This document shows, piece after piece, positions 12,101 to 23,203 of a stretch of DNA of 64,000 nt. The stretch spans positions 46,754,003 through 46,818,002 of the forward strand of contig OZ034974.1 in NCBI GenBank assembly GCA_964030785.1, in the 5' to 3' direction. Each line of letters opens with the position of its first letter. The first letter of the stretch is position 1. The notes beneath the pieces are model-generated. The model searched no databases. It saw only the letters and a list, made by a program, of their open reading frames with translations, and was not told the origin of the DNA. The DNA comes from Siderastrea siderea (taxonomy: Eukaryota; Cnidaria; Anthozoa; Scleractinia; Rhizangiidae). The position numbers and the translations under genes were made by a program.

Positions 12101-12547
12101 TTATTAAAAGTTATGTGTTGATCACTTTTGGGAAAATATGCTTAAGATAATCGAGTTCAAAGCAGGTGGATGTAATTTTTTGTACATCTCATTCTCTACT
12201 TTTACTGATTAAGTTATTCCATAATTTGCAGGGTAAAAAATTAACTTCAGTGCTTAAATCATTGAATTGCAACTTGGGCCAGTATCCTTGAATTCCAACC
12301 TCCCGTCCCCAGGGTCTTTTCACTTGCTCGCTTAGTATAGTAGACCAGGCCATTTAGATAAAGTGGCTTTCAGAATCCTCTAGTCTAAATAAAAAAATTT
12401 AAAACCATATTTACTTGAATAGACCCCTCCCAACCTGGGTGAGAAGTAAGTCTTTTATCCAGGGATTTCGCCAATAATCATGTGGAAAAAGTACCACATA
12501 CTGTAGAACTCTAAGTAAGACTGGAGTCACATGTCAATAAAAACAAA
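9150..12547. other. Gene-free region, probable intron
   Basis: No supported coding exon. Two overlapping plus-strand ORFs of 95 and 82 codons (9265-9559) occupy the same DNA in different frames and show no domain. The minus-strand ORF at 11166-11411 (81 codons) is likewise unrecognised. A local TTCGAGTT(C) repeat occurs at about 10127-10200, and a short (AAT)n lies at about 10411-10430. Confidence 0.35.
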
Positions 12548-13894
12548 CCTCAACTTTTACTGGCCCTGGTCAGTTTTAAATTGCTACTGGCAACCAGGAG
12601 ACTGTCAATTTTTAGCAATGAAGTTGTTGTTTTCACTGATCCTTTTTTACCTATACTAGGCATGTATATATCAGCAGTGATCAGTGATGCAGCTTTTCTT
12701 ACAGTGAAGGTATGCACATGGAAGATATCAATCCTATAATTATCTTAGGTTAGGTACTATCTTACTGTTCAGTAAAATGAACTGGGTCAAATGCAATGAT
12801 CGGTTTAATTTGGGTTCGGTAGTTGAACACAATTAAACCAATAATATGCATACAGCAGTGTTTGATTCTAATTTCTGAACCCAGTGAAACATAATTAAGC
12901 ACAGTTAAACAGTTTTAAAATCATTCAAATATACCAGATATTTAAACCATCTGCCTTTAAGTGTGTGAGAACAAGCACAAATTTCAGTAGTGTGGAATTT
13001 GAGCATGTTCTGTTTTATATCGTCGTGTAAACACATGAAGACTGGGTGGCTAAAACAGCCTTTTCAGAAAAAGAAAATTTGGCAATCCTAATACTCACAA
13101 AGGAAAACAACAGTTGAACCAAGGATGAAATTAAATCACAACATTTACATGAGTGTTCCATCAAGACTTCCACTGGGGTATAAGGTGATGAAAACCTTCT
13201 ACCCACTTAAGTTACAAAATCCATTTTTCACAGTGATGTAAGATTTATTCTTGATGGTTAAAGGGTTAAAACTTAATGCAGAATGAATCAAACAGTTATA
13301 CCATTTATGGGTTTCCATACCACAGTGATTATTGTGACCCAGTACCACTACTGGGGCAAGCTCACACAGGTATGACTTGTACAGTTATGACATTTTGTGC
13401 TGTAATCATTAAACAAATACAGAGAAACAAGAGGAAATTGGGAGGAACTTGTACCAGAATGAAAATCATGCTGGTATTATGTAAACAACCCGTTAGCCTA
13501 AAGTCGAGCAGCTCTCAAGAATGTTTAACAACATCCTCAGAGACCCAGGGGCAGTAACGCCTTGATTTCATGAGACCGGTGCAAACTCAGACTGGTATGA
13601 TTTTGTTTACATGAGACCAGTCTGAAAGTCAGACTGGCATGAAGTGTTTACCTGAGACCAATCTAAACTCTGTTTGTGTTAATATGGTGCGCAACCATCC
13701 CATCCTTAAAAATCCAGTTTATCTATTATCCAACAGCTTGGAATGCTCCAACGCCACTTATTAATAGTGCATACCCAAAACAAATATCTCAGACCAATTG
13801 GAACCTTGTTCATGCTTAAGTGGCTCCCCAGTCTGATTTCAAACCGTTCTGAGTCATTCATATTGGTTCAGCAGCAATGATGAGTTAAAGCAGC

Positions 13895-14182
13895 CTAAGG
13901 CCCTGTTTACATGAGTGACTTTATCCCGGGATGACTTTTATCTCATCCCGGGGTAACTTTCATCGCGGTGTCTGGTCATTTACCTGTAAGTGTTTACATG
14001 ATTTGGAGCTGAAATGTGTTCACCCTGGGACGATTTCATTCTGGTCTTCAGCACCGGGATGAAATCGTCCCGGGGTAAACACCATTTCAGCTCCAAACCA
14101 TGTAAAAAGTTGCAGGTAAATGACCAGACACTGATATGAAAGTCTTCTCGGGATGAAATCACTCATGTAAACACAGCCTAAG
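13895..14182. mobile_element. Palindromic MITE, 288 bp, in duplicated segment copy 1
   Basis: Starts CTAAGGCCCTGTTTACATGA and ends TCATGTAAACACAGCCTAAG. The inverted identity continues deep inside: GTCTGGTCATTTACCTG against CAGGTAAATGACCAGAC, and TTTGGAGCTGAAATG against CATTTCAGCTCCAAA. Repeated CCCGGGATGA-type words fill the arms. Nearly the whole element forms one hairpin. The corresponding region of copy 2 (near 52280) lacks it. Confidence 0.8.
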
Positions 14183-14292
14183 ATGATAATTATTTTATAC
14201 TAGCTTCATGTTTTGTACGTTTCGTGTAAACAGAGTTAAGCATTTGGAGTCGATCTGAAGTCGTACCAGCCCAAGTTGGTACCATTCTCATA

Positions 14293-14335
14293 GACTACGA
14301 GCAGTCTCTCATTTTTCTCTGGCGCATGCACACTG
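14293..14335. repeat. Single end of a CTACGAGCAGTCTCTC-type MITE
   Basis: The words TAGACTACGAGCAGTCTCTC match the terminus of the complete 223-bp MITE at 56318-56540 (there GAGAGACTGCTCGTAG on the right end). No matching opposite end is found nearby, so this is a truncated or solo terminus. Confidence 0.5.
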
Positions 14336-15107
14336 ACTGTCCTACTATTGGTAATTGCGATGATTAAAATCTGCTTTGTTTTTCTTACAGGTTTTTATTC
14401 CATCAACCTGATGTCAGGAAAATATGGCAGTTTATTGTAAGGGTTTGGTTAATAGATTTGTACTTTTAGTTATATTCCCAGACACACTTTATCAATTCCA
14501 ATAAAAAAATTTGAAGAGCAGTTTTGAAATAAGGTTATATATTTTTTTGTCTTTTTCTGCTTAACATTTTGATGTCATTGATAAGTTTGACTGACCCCTC
14601 AGTACTACTAAGTGGATGATGTATGAAAATGGAATGAATCCTGGAGTACACCTTTTAGGGCTCTACTTCAAAATATCTGATGAGCACACCCTGCCCCATA
14701 TCTTTTTTTGGGGGACTATCCCCCCCCCCCCCCCCCCCACTACTATCCCAGGAATGAAGAGTCAGACCTATTTGATTGAATTCTCTTTATGGGGAAAACT
14801 ATATCGATTGACTGATTCACCACAGTCTGATCCCTTTTTGTCAGTTCATTGCCTGTTAGGTTTCAGACTATTCTGAAATGATTTAGGAAGAGGCTACTCC
14901 TTTTGTTTTTCTTTGGTACCAGATTATGGCAATCAGTAACAATGCTTATTGGTAACAAATTATCAAACCAAAAAGAACTAAAGTCTTGAGATCTACTGCC
15001 ATCACGGTCTGGGGTAGTAAGAGAGTGAGTTATAATCTGTGCATCAAATAAAGTCACTAGTCATTACTGGACCATTTGTTATTCGCATTGGCAACACTGA
15101 AGTCACA

Positions 15108-15250
15108 GATTGATTGATTTATTGATTGACTGATTAATTGATTGATTGATTGATTGGTTGAATGATTTATTTTTAATTGGCTGATTGACTGATTTATCAG
15201 CCAGTTGGTTGAGTGGTTGATTGATTGACTGATTGGGACTTAAAATAGAT
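15108..15250. repeat. (GATT)n degenerate microsatellite
   Basis: Repeated GATT with GACT, GGTT and AATT variants over about 140 bp. The matching site in copy 2 of the duplicated segment (about 53200-53260) retains only a short version, so the tract expanded here or contracted there after duplication. Confidence 0.85.
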
Positions 15251-15637
15251 GAATGAATTGATTCACCTGAATTACATGTAAGTAATTACATGCATAATGC
15301 TGCACTTCTTCGAATCTTCCTCTGGCAGTAAAATAATACCCGGCATCAGTCGAAACATAAAATAATTTTCAAGCCCCAATGTCATGACATAATTGTAAGC
15401 AAATAATTTATTTGTAATTAGCAAGTAGTAGGTAAGAAGGCGTATTAGAGAGCAGGACTATTAGGGCTTTTACAGTAATTTAAATAATATTTCATATTAA
15501 CTCCAGTAAGCTACTCCTTCTGAGTAACTACCACTATTGAACAGTCAAGAAAGAAAGCAATGCCCTGGGATGTTTTAGGGTTCACTACTTCCTACTATTA
15601 ATTAAACGTCCCGGGGAATTAATACAAGTAAATAAGG

Positions 15638-15639
15638 TA

Positions 15640-15687
<48 letters not shown>
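15638..15687. repeat. (ATC)n microsatellite
   Basis: About 15 uninterrupted CAT/TCA units. Copy 2 of the duplicated segment has only ACATTATTATTCC at the corresponding place (about 53315), so this tract arose or expanded after the two copies separated. Confidence 0.95.
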
Positions 15688-15952
15688 TCAACTATAGCGT
15701 CATTTTACCATATAAGGAGAAAAATATGAGTATGAGGGTGTCTTACACTGTAGAAAACGTATTGAACTATATTATCCCGGTTTCAAATCGCTTATTGAAT
15801 AAAGCATTTAAATTGTTTAGATATTTAAGTTTATATTACCTACAACAGAGGCTTATTTAAAATTTATGAAACACTGGTTCTAATTTGATGAGAGGTGTAT
15901 TACTATTGATTAACTAATAATTATAATATTGTTTTCCAGTCTCACTTGTAAT

Positions 15953-15958
15953 AATAAC

Positions 15959-15992
<34 letters not shown>

Positions 15993-16440
15993 TTTAATAC
16001 TTCTATAGCGATTTTTACATTTACATATGATCAAAAGCGCTTTACAAACTTAAAAAATCCTCTCTAATAATAAATTATATGATTTAAACAAATTGTCTAA
16101 AAACTAAATGACTAACTAAACTATTTACATTATATTGCATAGGACAGTTAAAGAAAATTGGAATAAGCAATTCTGAATAAATGCGTTTTTAGCATGGTCT
16201 TGAAAGTAATTATATTAGTCTGGTCTCTTATCCCTTTTGGCAGTGCATTCCAGGTTTTGGGGGCAGATGCTCTAAACGATCTATCACCTAATGTGACTTT
16301 GTACCGACAAGTCGGATCATAAAGGATAGAAAGGATACAAGTGTCGCGGACCATGACTACAGTACAAATTATAAATATTCGCTGTGAAAAATATATTTTA
16401 AAAGTGAAATAACACATGGCCCTTGCAAACAGCACGGTTC
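15953..16440 (-). mobile_element. 5'-truncated LINE, 3' end (CR1/L2-like)
   Basis: On the minus strand a broken reading frame (16435-16148) encodes the typical end of a LINE ORF2: TLGDRSFRASAPKTWNALPK followed by GIRDQTNIITFKTMLKTHLF, then a stop. About 190 bp of 3' UTR follow, ending in AATCGCTATAGAAGTATTAA and a (TTA)n tail at 15953-15990. Everything upstream of the last ~95 codons is missing, as expected from incomplete target-primed reverse transcription. The tail abuts the (AAT)n end of the duplicated segment. Confidence 0.8.
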
Positions 16441-16475
16441 AGAGGCAAGTCATTGGGCTTAAATATATGTACGGC

Positions 16476-16560
16476 AGTAATAATAATGACCTTTATTTGT
16501 ACACAATAACAGTATAGAACGTAAAGCTTGCATTCGGGGTCGTGTATAAATTTACAGTGG
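16476..16560 (-). repeat. Short LINE-like 3' tail fragment
   Basis: On the minus strand the stretch reads ...GTGTACAAATAAAGGTCATT followed by ATTATTACTG: an AATAAA signal directly before a short (ATT)n tail, the pattern of LINE 3' ends in this window. The body is too short to assign a family. Confidence 0.45.
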
Positions 16561-16917
16561 GAAGAAAAGAAAATGTCAGTCACTCCCAAGTTGCTCATCT
16601 ATCCTTTGCAATTCATTACAGTGGAATCCATACACGAGAAAATTAAAAAATCCAACTGTGGCATCATTTGCTGTACTGTGTACTCTGAACATGTCTTGCT
16701 GTACTGTGCGACATGGCGTATCATGGCCGTCATGATTGTCGTTATCTCAATCGCTTAAAACCACTATCTGCGGCTTAATTTTCACTTCATCCGCATAAGG
16801 CCTAAGTAGCAAAAGACAAAAATAAAGCAGTGAAACCCAGTGCAATAGCCGCTGAAAGCATTCGAGGAAATTTGTTTATTATTCAGAAACAGCTCACCGA
16901 GGAACACATGGAAGATT

Positions 16918-17030
16918 CTCATAATAATAATAATAATAATAATAATAGTAATAATAATAATAATAATAACTTTATTTTTGTGTCTCATCTTCTAGCATCT
17001 TCAATGAAGAAGCTAATCGGGGACACCTAA
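16918..17030 (-). repeat. LINE-like 3' tail with (TTA)n
   Basis: On the minus strand it reads GAAGATGCTAGAAGATGAGA then CACAAAAATAAAGTTATTATT and a (TTA)n run (16918-16969). This is a polyadenylation-like AATAAA immediately before a simple tail, like the neighbouring LINE ends. It is the third such end within 1.1 kb, all in the same orientation. Confidence 0.55.
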
Positions 17031-17055
17031 CTATAGATTACATTACAAATAATAA

Positions 17056-17060
17056 GTACA

Positions 17061-17118
<58 letters not shown>
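17056..17118. repeat. (AACT)n microsatellite
   Basis: About 15 perfect CTAA/AACT units. On the minus strand this is a (GTTA)n tract located about 210 bp beyond the end of the LINE reading frame at 17330, so it may be the tail of that LINE. Confidence 0.9.
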
Positions 17119-17119
<1 letters not shown>

Positions 17120-17329
17120 CTACATTAAAATATGAGTATACAATACAATCCTTATAAATATAAAGTTGACAAGTTTAAAATGAGTCATTCATTGAAGTGT
17201 AGAAGAACAGCATTAAAACCAGAAGCTAGTTATTGCATAGAAAGCAGTCTTTGCAGGTGTTATCCATCAAGTTGGAAAGGTCAATATATTTAATACGGGT
17301 CTTAAAATTATTGACAGATGCAGAAGATC

Positions 17330-19080
17330 TGATAAAGGGGTTACGTTTTGACCAAATAACAGGACCTAAATAGCTTATGCTGTGCTTGCCATATGCAACC
17401 GTTCGAAACCTTGGTAAGACAAATTCTGAATTTCTGAGAGAATATATACTGACTATTATTGACTATGAATAAGTCCGCAATGTACGATGGCGCCAGATTG
17501 TTTTTGACTTTGTACATTATAGTTGCGATATCTTGCAATCGTCGAGTATAAAGTGTTGGTAGGTTAGCCTTTTGCAGGAGTTCCTCGTACGTTGATTTAT
17601 TATCACAATAGACAGCACGTAAGGCTCATTCTTGAATTCGTTCCAGTTTTCTGGCATCAGAGGAACGACAAAAGTGTCAGAGAGACTGACAGTACGTAAG
17701 ATGAGGAAGTATAGCAAATTTAACAATGTGCAATTTTGCAGATGTCGGTGTTAGGTTGCGTAATCTGAGAATAACACCAACATGACAAGAAGCTTTTTTG
17801 CAGATGTTGCTTACGTGAGTTGAAAAAGTTAGTTGATCGTCTAAGGTGACTCCTAAGAGCGTTATCTACGACTTCTGTTCAGTTACAGTACCCTTCATCG
17901 CAACCTGTAAATCCTTAGGACAGTTCTTCGGGCCAAGACTTATCGCCTGATATTTTGAAAAATTACCCTGTAGTAGGTTGTTGTAATACCATTCGGAGAT
18001 TTTGTTTCCACCTTCATTAAGGGTATTTTCCACTTCACTGATTGACTTAGCAACTAAAAACAGTTGATGGTCATCGGCGTACATAGATAACCGATTGCCA
18101 TCAATGGTGTAGCTAGTGTAGATCGTTTTGGAAGACATTCCACAGAAGGGGTCCAAAGACCGACCCCTGGGGACAACCTCTCATGGTCGCGTACCAGTCA
18201 CTAGTTGTTTGTGGACTTATTCTTACCCTGTTTTTTCTACTGAAGAATCGCATCAGATCTAGGGAATTGTTGGAAAAACAATATGCTTTCAATTTGTTGA
18301 TCAGTAAGGGAGGGTGCAACGAGTCGAATGCTTCTGACATGTCGGTAGATAAAACTCCAACAATGTTCTTACTAGCAACTGCCTTTTTCCATCTTTCGAC
18401 CAGTCCAATTAGTGAGGTTTCGCAACTATGATTTTTGCGATACGCGGTCAGGTTGTGGCTTAACATTGGGTCAACGATGGAAGCCACTTGCCTGCTCAGT
18501 AACTGTTCAAGGACCTTCCCTACCACTGTTAATACTGTCACAGGTCTGTAGTTCTTTATGTCCAGTTTATTCAGTGTCCTTCTTCAACACAGGTATCCAA
18601 TCACATTTCTTCCATTGTAAAGGCCAACAGCATGTTTCAATGCAATTGTTGTATAAATCAGCCAGAGGGTGAAAAAGCTCCTTATTCGCAATTTTCAAGA
18701 TCCTTGAGGGTATTTGGTCATGCCCTGTGTTCTTGTGAGGATGTAAATAAGACAATGCAAACGCAATCTCCTTCGGCGCGAAAGCATGAAATTTGAATTG
18801 TGTTCCATCGTCATCTGGTGATCGACAAGTCCGGTTTTGATGAATCATGTTTACGCTTTCATGATGGTACAGTTGATCCTCCGACATTCCTAATACACGA
18901 GTATCACCGATGTCACTCGCTACTGATGAGAAGTAGCTGGCAAAGTGATCCGCGATCTTCCCTTGATCTCTTGCAATGGAACCATTAATGTCAAGATTAA
19001 AGAAAAGATTTTCACACCTTTTGGGCTTTGAATGAAGAAAGGGTTTAATGTTCTTTTTCGCCGATCTCGCTTACCTAAAT
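17330..19080 (-). pseudogene. 5'-truncated, frameshifted LINE reverse transcriptase (CR1/L2-like)
   Basis: Consecutive minus-strand frames spell one ORF2: a linker with KCENLFFNLDINGSIARDQG (about 19000), FALSYLHPHKNTGHDQIPSR (about 18730), the A-motif region STDMSEAFDSLHPPLLINKL, the B-motif GCPQGSVFGPLLWN, and the C-motif MYADDHQLF (about 18080) with the two catalytic Asp present. The C-terminal LINE region with IQERAL- and YKVKNNLAP-like words runs to about 17340. At least four frame breaks or stops separate the pieces, so no functional protein can be made. The endonuclease domain is absent: homology stops near 19080. The clade is judged from motif wording only. Confidence 0.85.
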
Positions 19081-20072
19081 AAAAGGATCGCTAAAAAATA
19101 TTGGTCGTGTAAGAAGCAAGACCATTCTCGCGACTAAATAACAGAAAATAAATACCAAACGACAAGGTGTTGTTAGGAAAATTTACTTCCAATTGAAGAT
19201 AATTTTTCCGCGACTTTCTGCCATTTTAGATTGAAGACCAAAACACGTGTTGTTACTTTGCAAAAGTAGTAACTCGATATTTTAACTCGAAACTCGGACT
19301 CAAAACTCGAACTCGAACTCGTGAAATGGACAGACCCGACAAAAATGAAGTTACTGTGGTTTGGGTTTTTTTAATATAAATGACAATAAGTGCCAGGCCA
19401 ATTGCAAAATTCCGTTAGGTTTGAATGAAGAAAAAGTCGTTTTGCTAATCAAAACTAACACTTACAGTCCCCATAAGTTCTGGTCTTTGTCAAAATATTC
19501 CGGAGGCACCAATTTATCTCTAACAACAATAGACACAAACTTGTTAGAGGCCATTAAGCTAGACTTTACTCATTAAAATTGTTAACTAATCTCGAAAACT
19601 TACACTTTAAAAATAAAAAAAAAACCCTTATCTTTGTTGCTTTAAAACGACGGACCCAGACAAGAATTTCGGTAAATTAAATAAAGAAATAATTAATTAA
19701 TTAAATAATTAAATAAATAATAAAAATAATAATTAACAAAAACTACAATAAACAATTCCTTGGGACCAATAAGCAAGACAAAAGTTTTCATCTCATCGAT
19801 AGTTTAGAGGTAATTATTTCAGAAAACCGCTTGATCCCCTGATCCCAGCCCCACAAAATGTTGACTAGTTAGATACAGACCATAAACCAAACAACATCAA
19901 TAATGGCATCATTAGGGAAAGGATAACCACTGCGATTTTCTTTGTATTTAAAGTATGATCTACAAAAGTGTCCTATAGTCGGCTGTTATCACCCCAAGTA
20001 ATGGGCCTACAGGTTACAACACCAAAAACTATGTGATGGAGGTATTTTTAACTAAAGAAGACTAAAACTTAC
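19081..20072. other. Gene-free spacer, probable intron
   Basis: Contains a TCGAACTCGAACTCG-like local repeat at 19270-19322 that mirrors, in inverted orientation, the TTCGAGTTCGAGTT tract at about 10127-10200. Also an AT-rich (TTAA/AATA) stretch near 19680-19740. A 71-codon ORF (19361-19576) is not recognised. Confidence 0.4.
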
Positions 20073-20117
20073 TGCTTTGGGATAGTGCCTTGTGGTAAGA
20101 ACCATATATCCCTGTCC
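20073..20117 (-). CDS. Candidate shortened LRR exon
   Basis: On the minus strand a TTGTTATTAG acceptor, with a perfect TACTAAC branch-point word at 20146-20140, precedes 45 nt and a GTAAGTTTT donor. Read in the same phase as the other LRR exons (one leading base, two trailing) it gives DRDIWFLPQGTIPK, which keeps the LPxG core but is 27 nt shorter than a full LRR exon. It lies between the exons at 21.7 and 7.8 kb, where a member of the series would be expected. It could be a degenerate exon no longer spliced in, or a coincidence. Confidence 0.35.
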
Positions 20118-20159
20118 CTAATAACAATGTTACAAATCTGTTAGTAACTATCAGCTTAT

Positions 20160-21708
20160 GCACCTATCAATGTTAAGTCGCAGGGGGGGGGGGGGGAGGC
20201 CGGGCATAGGCGGGGGATTTGAACTAAGGTCATTTTTCTGTTCAAATGCCCAACCCCAGGGACGTCATCGTTGCTCAAAAGAGTGCCATTCCCCCTCCCT
20301 CCCTCCTCCCCAATAAGGCGTTGGCTAAAGCAGCGAAATCAGAAAGAGGGATATTTTTAAGAAGAAAAAGGGATATACAGAAATTAAGTTGTAATAAACA
20401 GCAACAAAGCAACACCTTATCTGGAAAGTACAAAAAATATTTTGCTATTAAACTTTGTACAACGTATGACCATTATTCATATTTAAGATTAGCTCATTTC
20501 AACACCAAATGTTACTGTTAGTTCGTAAAACGTTTCTGCTTTTTCATAGTACCGACGATGTCCTTAAGTAGCCAACGTCCTAAAGTTGCTAGAAATTTAA
20601 ACTGCATGCCAGCAAAAACTGGACGTGGCCGTTTGAGAGGGTGATGTAATGTACCAGTCAAATTGAAGCTTCAACATTCCCCCCGGGCATACCCCGGGCA
20701 TTTGACTATGATTCTTGCCCGGGGAGGGGGGAATTTGAACGTTGCCTTGAAAGGGTGGGGAATTTGAACCAGATTTATATCTTGTTCTAGTGTAATACGC
20801 CCACGAGGTTTTTCGGTTTTTGCATCGTTTGACGGGTTTCCATGATAGAATTTCGCCTGTTAGTGAATAACTCTTTCAAAAGGGTTTTTAAAAGAAGTTT
20901 GAAGGTGTCATTACGACATATCTCACTCTGAAAAGCGTGAACAGTGTTTGATTGAAGACGAAATTTGTCTTTGCGGAGAGGTTCGAAGAGGTATTTCAGT
21001 ACTAATTGGTGGGGCATTTGAACAGCCTTTTTGCCCCGAGGGGAGGGAATTTGAACAAGCCAATCTTCAAAAGTTCAAATGCCCGGGGGTTGCTCGGGGG
21101 GGGACGTTGAAGCTTCAATTTGACTGGTACCTAAATATGTATACTGGCGAACGATTGAGATATCTGAAATCTGAGATATAGTTACTTAACATAAATCAAC
21201 TTGTGAGACCATATTTAAGAATGAAGGTATCTTAAATTTGTAATAGCAGCAATGGAAATAAAATATTTACCTCTATCGGTATTAAAAAATGTAATATATA
21301 TCTTTAAACATTACAATCGTCCCATGGGATCAACCACCCGTGAAAAAAAAACAGCTCATAAATATGTATTTTACAACTGTATTTAGAAAAAAAGACTAAC
21401 GCAATATCATCAAACACGGCACTGAAGGCATAACAAAACGCAAAAATGGGCCTGATGGGCACTTTTAGGTACAAAATTTCATCGATTTCTTACCTTCTTC
21501 GCAGAGCCCGGAGAGTTCTGCATTTTGAGTCTCCGTCGAAAGTCCAAGATGGCGTCGCTGGAGCCCAGGCCACTAACGGTATTAGTTAAAAGCCCGACCC
21601 GGGACTCGACGACCGATCAAAAGTCCCCACCACGGGCAGATTTCTTTCATCAAATCCCCCGCCTAAGCCCAGCCTCCCCCCCCCCTGCGGCTTAACATTG
21701 ATAGGTGC
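20160..21708. mobile_element. TIR element, 1.55 kb, between LRR exons
   Basis: The left end GCACCTATCAATGTTAAGTC is followed by GCAGG, a poly-G run and GGCATAGGCGGGGGATTTGA. The right end is the reverse complement: TCAAATCCCCCGCCTAAGCC, a poly-C run and GCTTAACATTGATAGGTGC. TIRs are about 60 bp. No transposase is seen; the plus-strand ORF at 20246-20521 is unrecognised. A second element sits inside at 20651-21130. The right end stops 40 bp short of the LRR exon at 21748. Confidence 0.85.
20651..21130. mobile_element. Nested TIR element, 480 bp
   Basis: Begins GTACCAGTCAAATTGAAGCT and ends AGCTTCAATTTGACTGGTAC, an exact 20-bp TIR, with further inverted CCCGGGCAT/GCCCGGGGG blocks. It carries several copies of a GGGAATTTGAAC-like word. 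It lies wholly within the 1.55-kb element, so it inserted later, or is a component of a composite. No coding capacity recognised. Confidence 0.85.
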
Positions 21709-21747
21709 ATTACATTGTAATCAATTTTGTAGGTGGGAAACACTTAC

Positions 21748-21819
21748 GGTTGACCCAGTCGAGTGTTACGGTGAAAAATTTCTCGCGGCAGGAACTCCAG
21801 CTGGTTGTCATTCAAATTT
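21748..21819 (-). CDS. Leucine-rich repeat exon
   Basis: Minus strand: TATATTTCCAG acceptor, 72 nt, GTAAGTGTTT donor. The frame, with one leading and two trailing bases, gives NLNDNQLEFLPREIFHRNTR then LGQ, a full LRR with the LxxNxLxxLP core. The last split codon begins CC, so it would give Pro rather than the usual Leu at the repeat boundary, a mild departure. The exon lies 115 bp from the next LRR exon upstream (21934-22005) and only 40 bp from the TIR element on its 3' side. Confidence 0.85.
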
Positions 21820-21933
21820 CTGGAAATATATAATACTTTTAGCTGTTTACATTTGGAAAAATAGCAAAACAAACTATTTACTCCTGCTGGGACAAATAAT
21901 TATTGAGTTTGGCAAAAGTTAAATTTTACTCAC

Positions 21934-22005
21934 AGGCGTCCTAGGTTAGTGTTGTTATCAAAAACTCCAGAAGATAGATTCTTCAGCTCGTTATTATTCA
22001 AGTCC
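21934..22005 (-). CDS. Leucine-rich repeat exon
   Basis: Minus strand: TTTCTAG acceptor, 72 nt, GTGAGTAAAA donor. Frame: DLNNNELKNLSSGVFDNNTN then LGRL, with the first base completing a split codon and the terminal CT opening the next Leu. The usual Pro of the LPxG turn is Ser here (LSSG). An NNT sequon is present. The intron to the next exon is only about 115 bp. Confidence 0.88.
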
Positions 22006-23203
22006 CTAGAAAGAAACATTTTGTTCCCTTTTGTTTAACCTTTCTTTGTCGAAAAAAAGTTACACGATTAGAGGAAAAAATCGTCTCTGCGTGCAGGCTA
22101 CCGTGTTCCCTTTGGATTAAGCCTTGTATGCTCCTTGAGTAAGGCCACTGGTGAAACTTCAAATTTGTAGGTTAATTTTTCTTGCATCTATTGTTCTTCT
22201 TATATCATAAGACGTTTAAGTATCGAAGCGATTCCTTTTAGGGTTCTCTTTCCATTAAGTGCCCCGTTTCTAATAAGTGCTCCCCTTTAAGTGCCAGTTT
22301 GTTAATATAAGCGCCCCTACTCCAGTAGGGGCAACCTTCCATTGAGCGACACCATTGCTATAGTGACACTGCTAATATTGTCATAGAATAGACTGATTAG
22401 ACAAGTCAGTTATATAATCTTCCTTCTCGTCTGAAAGTAACACTGGGAATAGACAAGCAAATATACAGCTTTACAGACTATTCCCCTACAGTTGTTGTGT
22501 TACAGTTCATGTTGTGCTTACTTGTGCTTTTTCACTGTCCGATGTCTACGCCATAAAAAGAAAAATACGCGCCCAGTCTATGATAAACACCCCCTCTCCA
22601 GCAAGTCCTTAACCGCCAAACCCCAAACCCCCCGCCAATTAAAGTAATTGGCATCGGCCTGGGCACTAAGTCGAACCATTATGGTATATAGCAAATTCAT
22701 GCCACAGCTTTGTATCCAAAAAACATGTGGGGATATAGCATTTCATAAAATGACACTGAGAGGGAGGCTTTCAACTTGTATCGAACCAGGATCTGTTATT
22801 GTCCATTTTCCAAATAATAAAGGATAGGTTTTCTCCTTTATAAGCTCGCAATTTTCAGTGCTGCATGACATTTAAAACAATCAGATTCTGATGTGACACA
22901 AAAGGGGTTGAAACCGATCAGTGAGTGCCAAGAACCGGCGAGTATCGCTGTTTTGTTATCGGGGTGATAAAGTGGGCACAATTTTAAGTATTTCCAAAGT
23001 ATGCCTTCAGAAGCATTAGTCATTCTCCGGATAAAACCTTTTCGGTGCAATTTTATTATCCTCAAATATCCTAGCTCTAAGGTAGGGGTCTCCTATACGC
23101 TCAAGAGAGAATCATTTTCAAAAGAAGACCCCAGCAAACGTTGCCCCACGGATTTATGCGTTGGTAAGTACCACCGCTACTTCAAAGATAACTTTTTACT
23201 TAC
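22006..23203 (-). other. Intron between LRR exons
   Basis: About 1.2 kb without recognised features. The ORFs that occur in it (22838-23065 minus; 23001-23219 plus, which also overlaps the next LRR exon on the opposite strand) have no domain. Confidence 0.6.

Larger units (their letters stand above)
12548..15952. repeat. 3.4-kb duplicated segment, copy 1
   Basis: Block after block recurs in the same order and orientation at 49329-54267: GGCCCTGGTCAGTTTTAAAT at the start, CAGTGATCAGTGATGCAGC, AGCAGCTCTCAAGAATGTTT, TTTTTATTCCATCAACCTGA, GTGCATCAAATAAAGTCACT, and GATGAGAGGTGTATT just before an (AAT)n tract in both copies. This copy is shorter because it lacks the insertions of copy 2; it has its own 288-bp MITE. 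No protein is recognised. It is either an old mobile element ending in an (AAT)n tail or a segmental duplication. Confidence 0.85.

Noticed and set aside
14402..14475. Exon-like stretch after TTTTTCTTACAG reading FLFHQPDVRKIWQFIV
   Set aside because: It is preceded by a good acceptor in both copies of the duplicated segment, but copy 2 has an extra A that shifts the frame. No partner exon was found.
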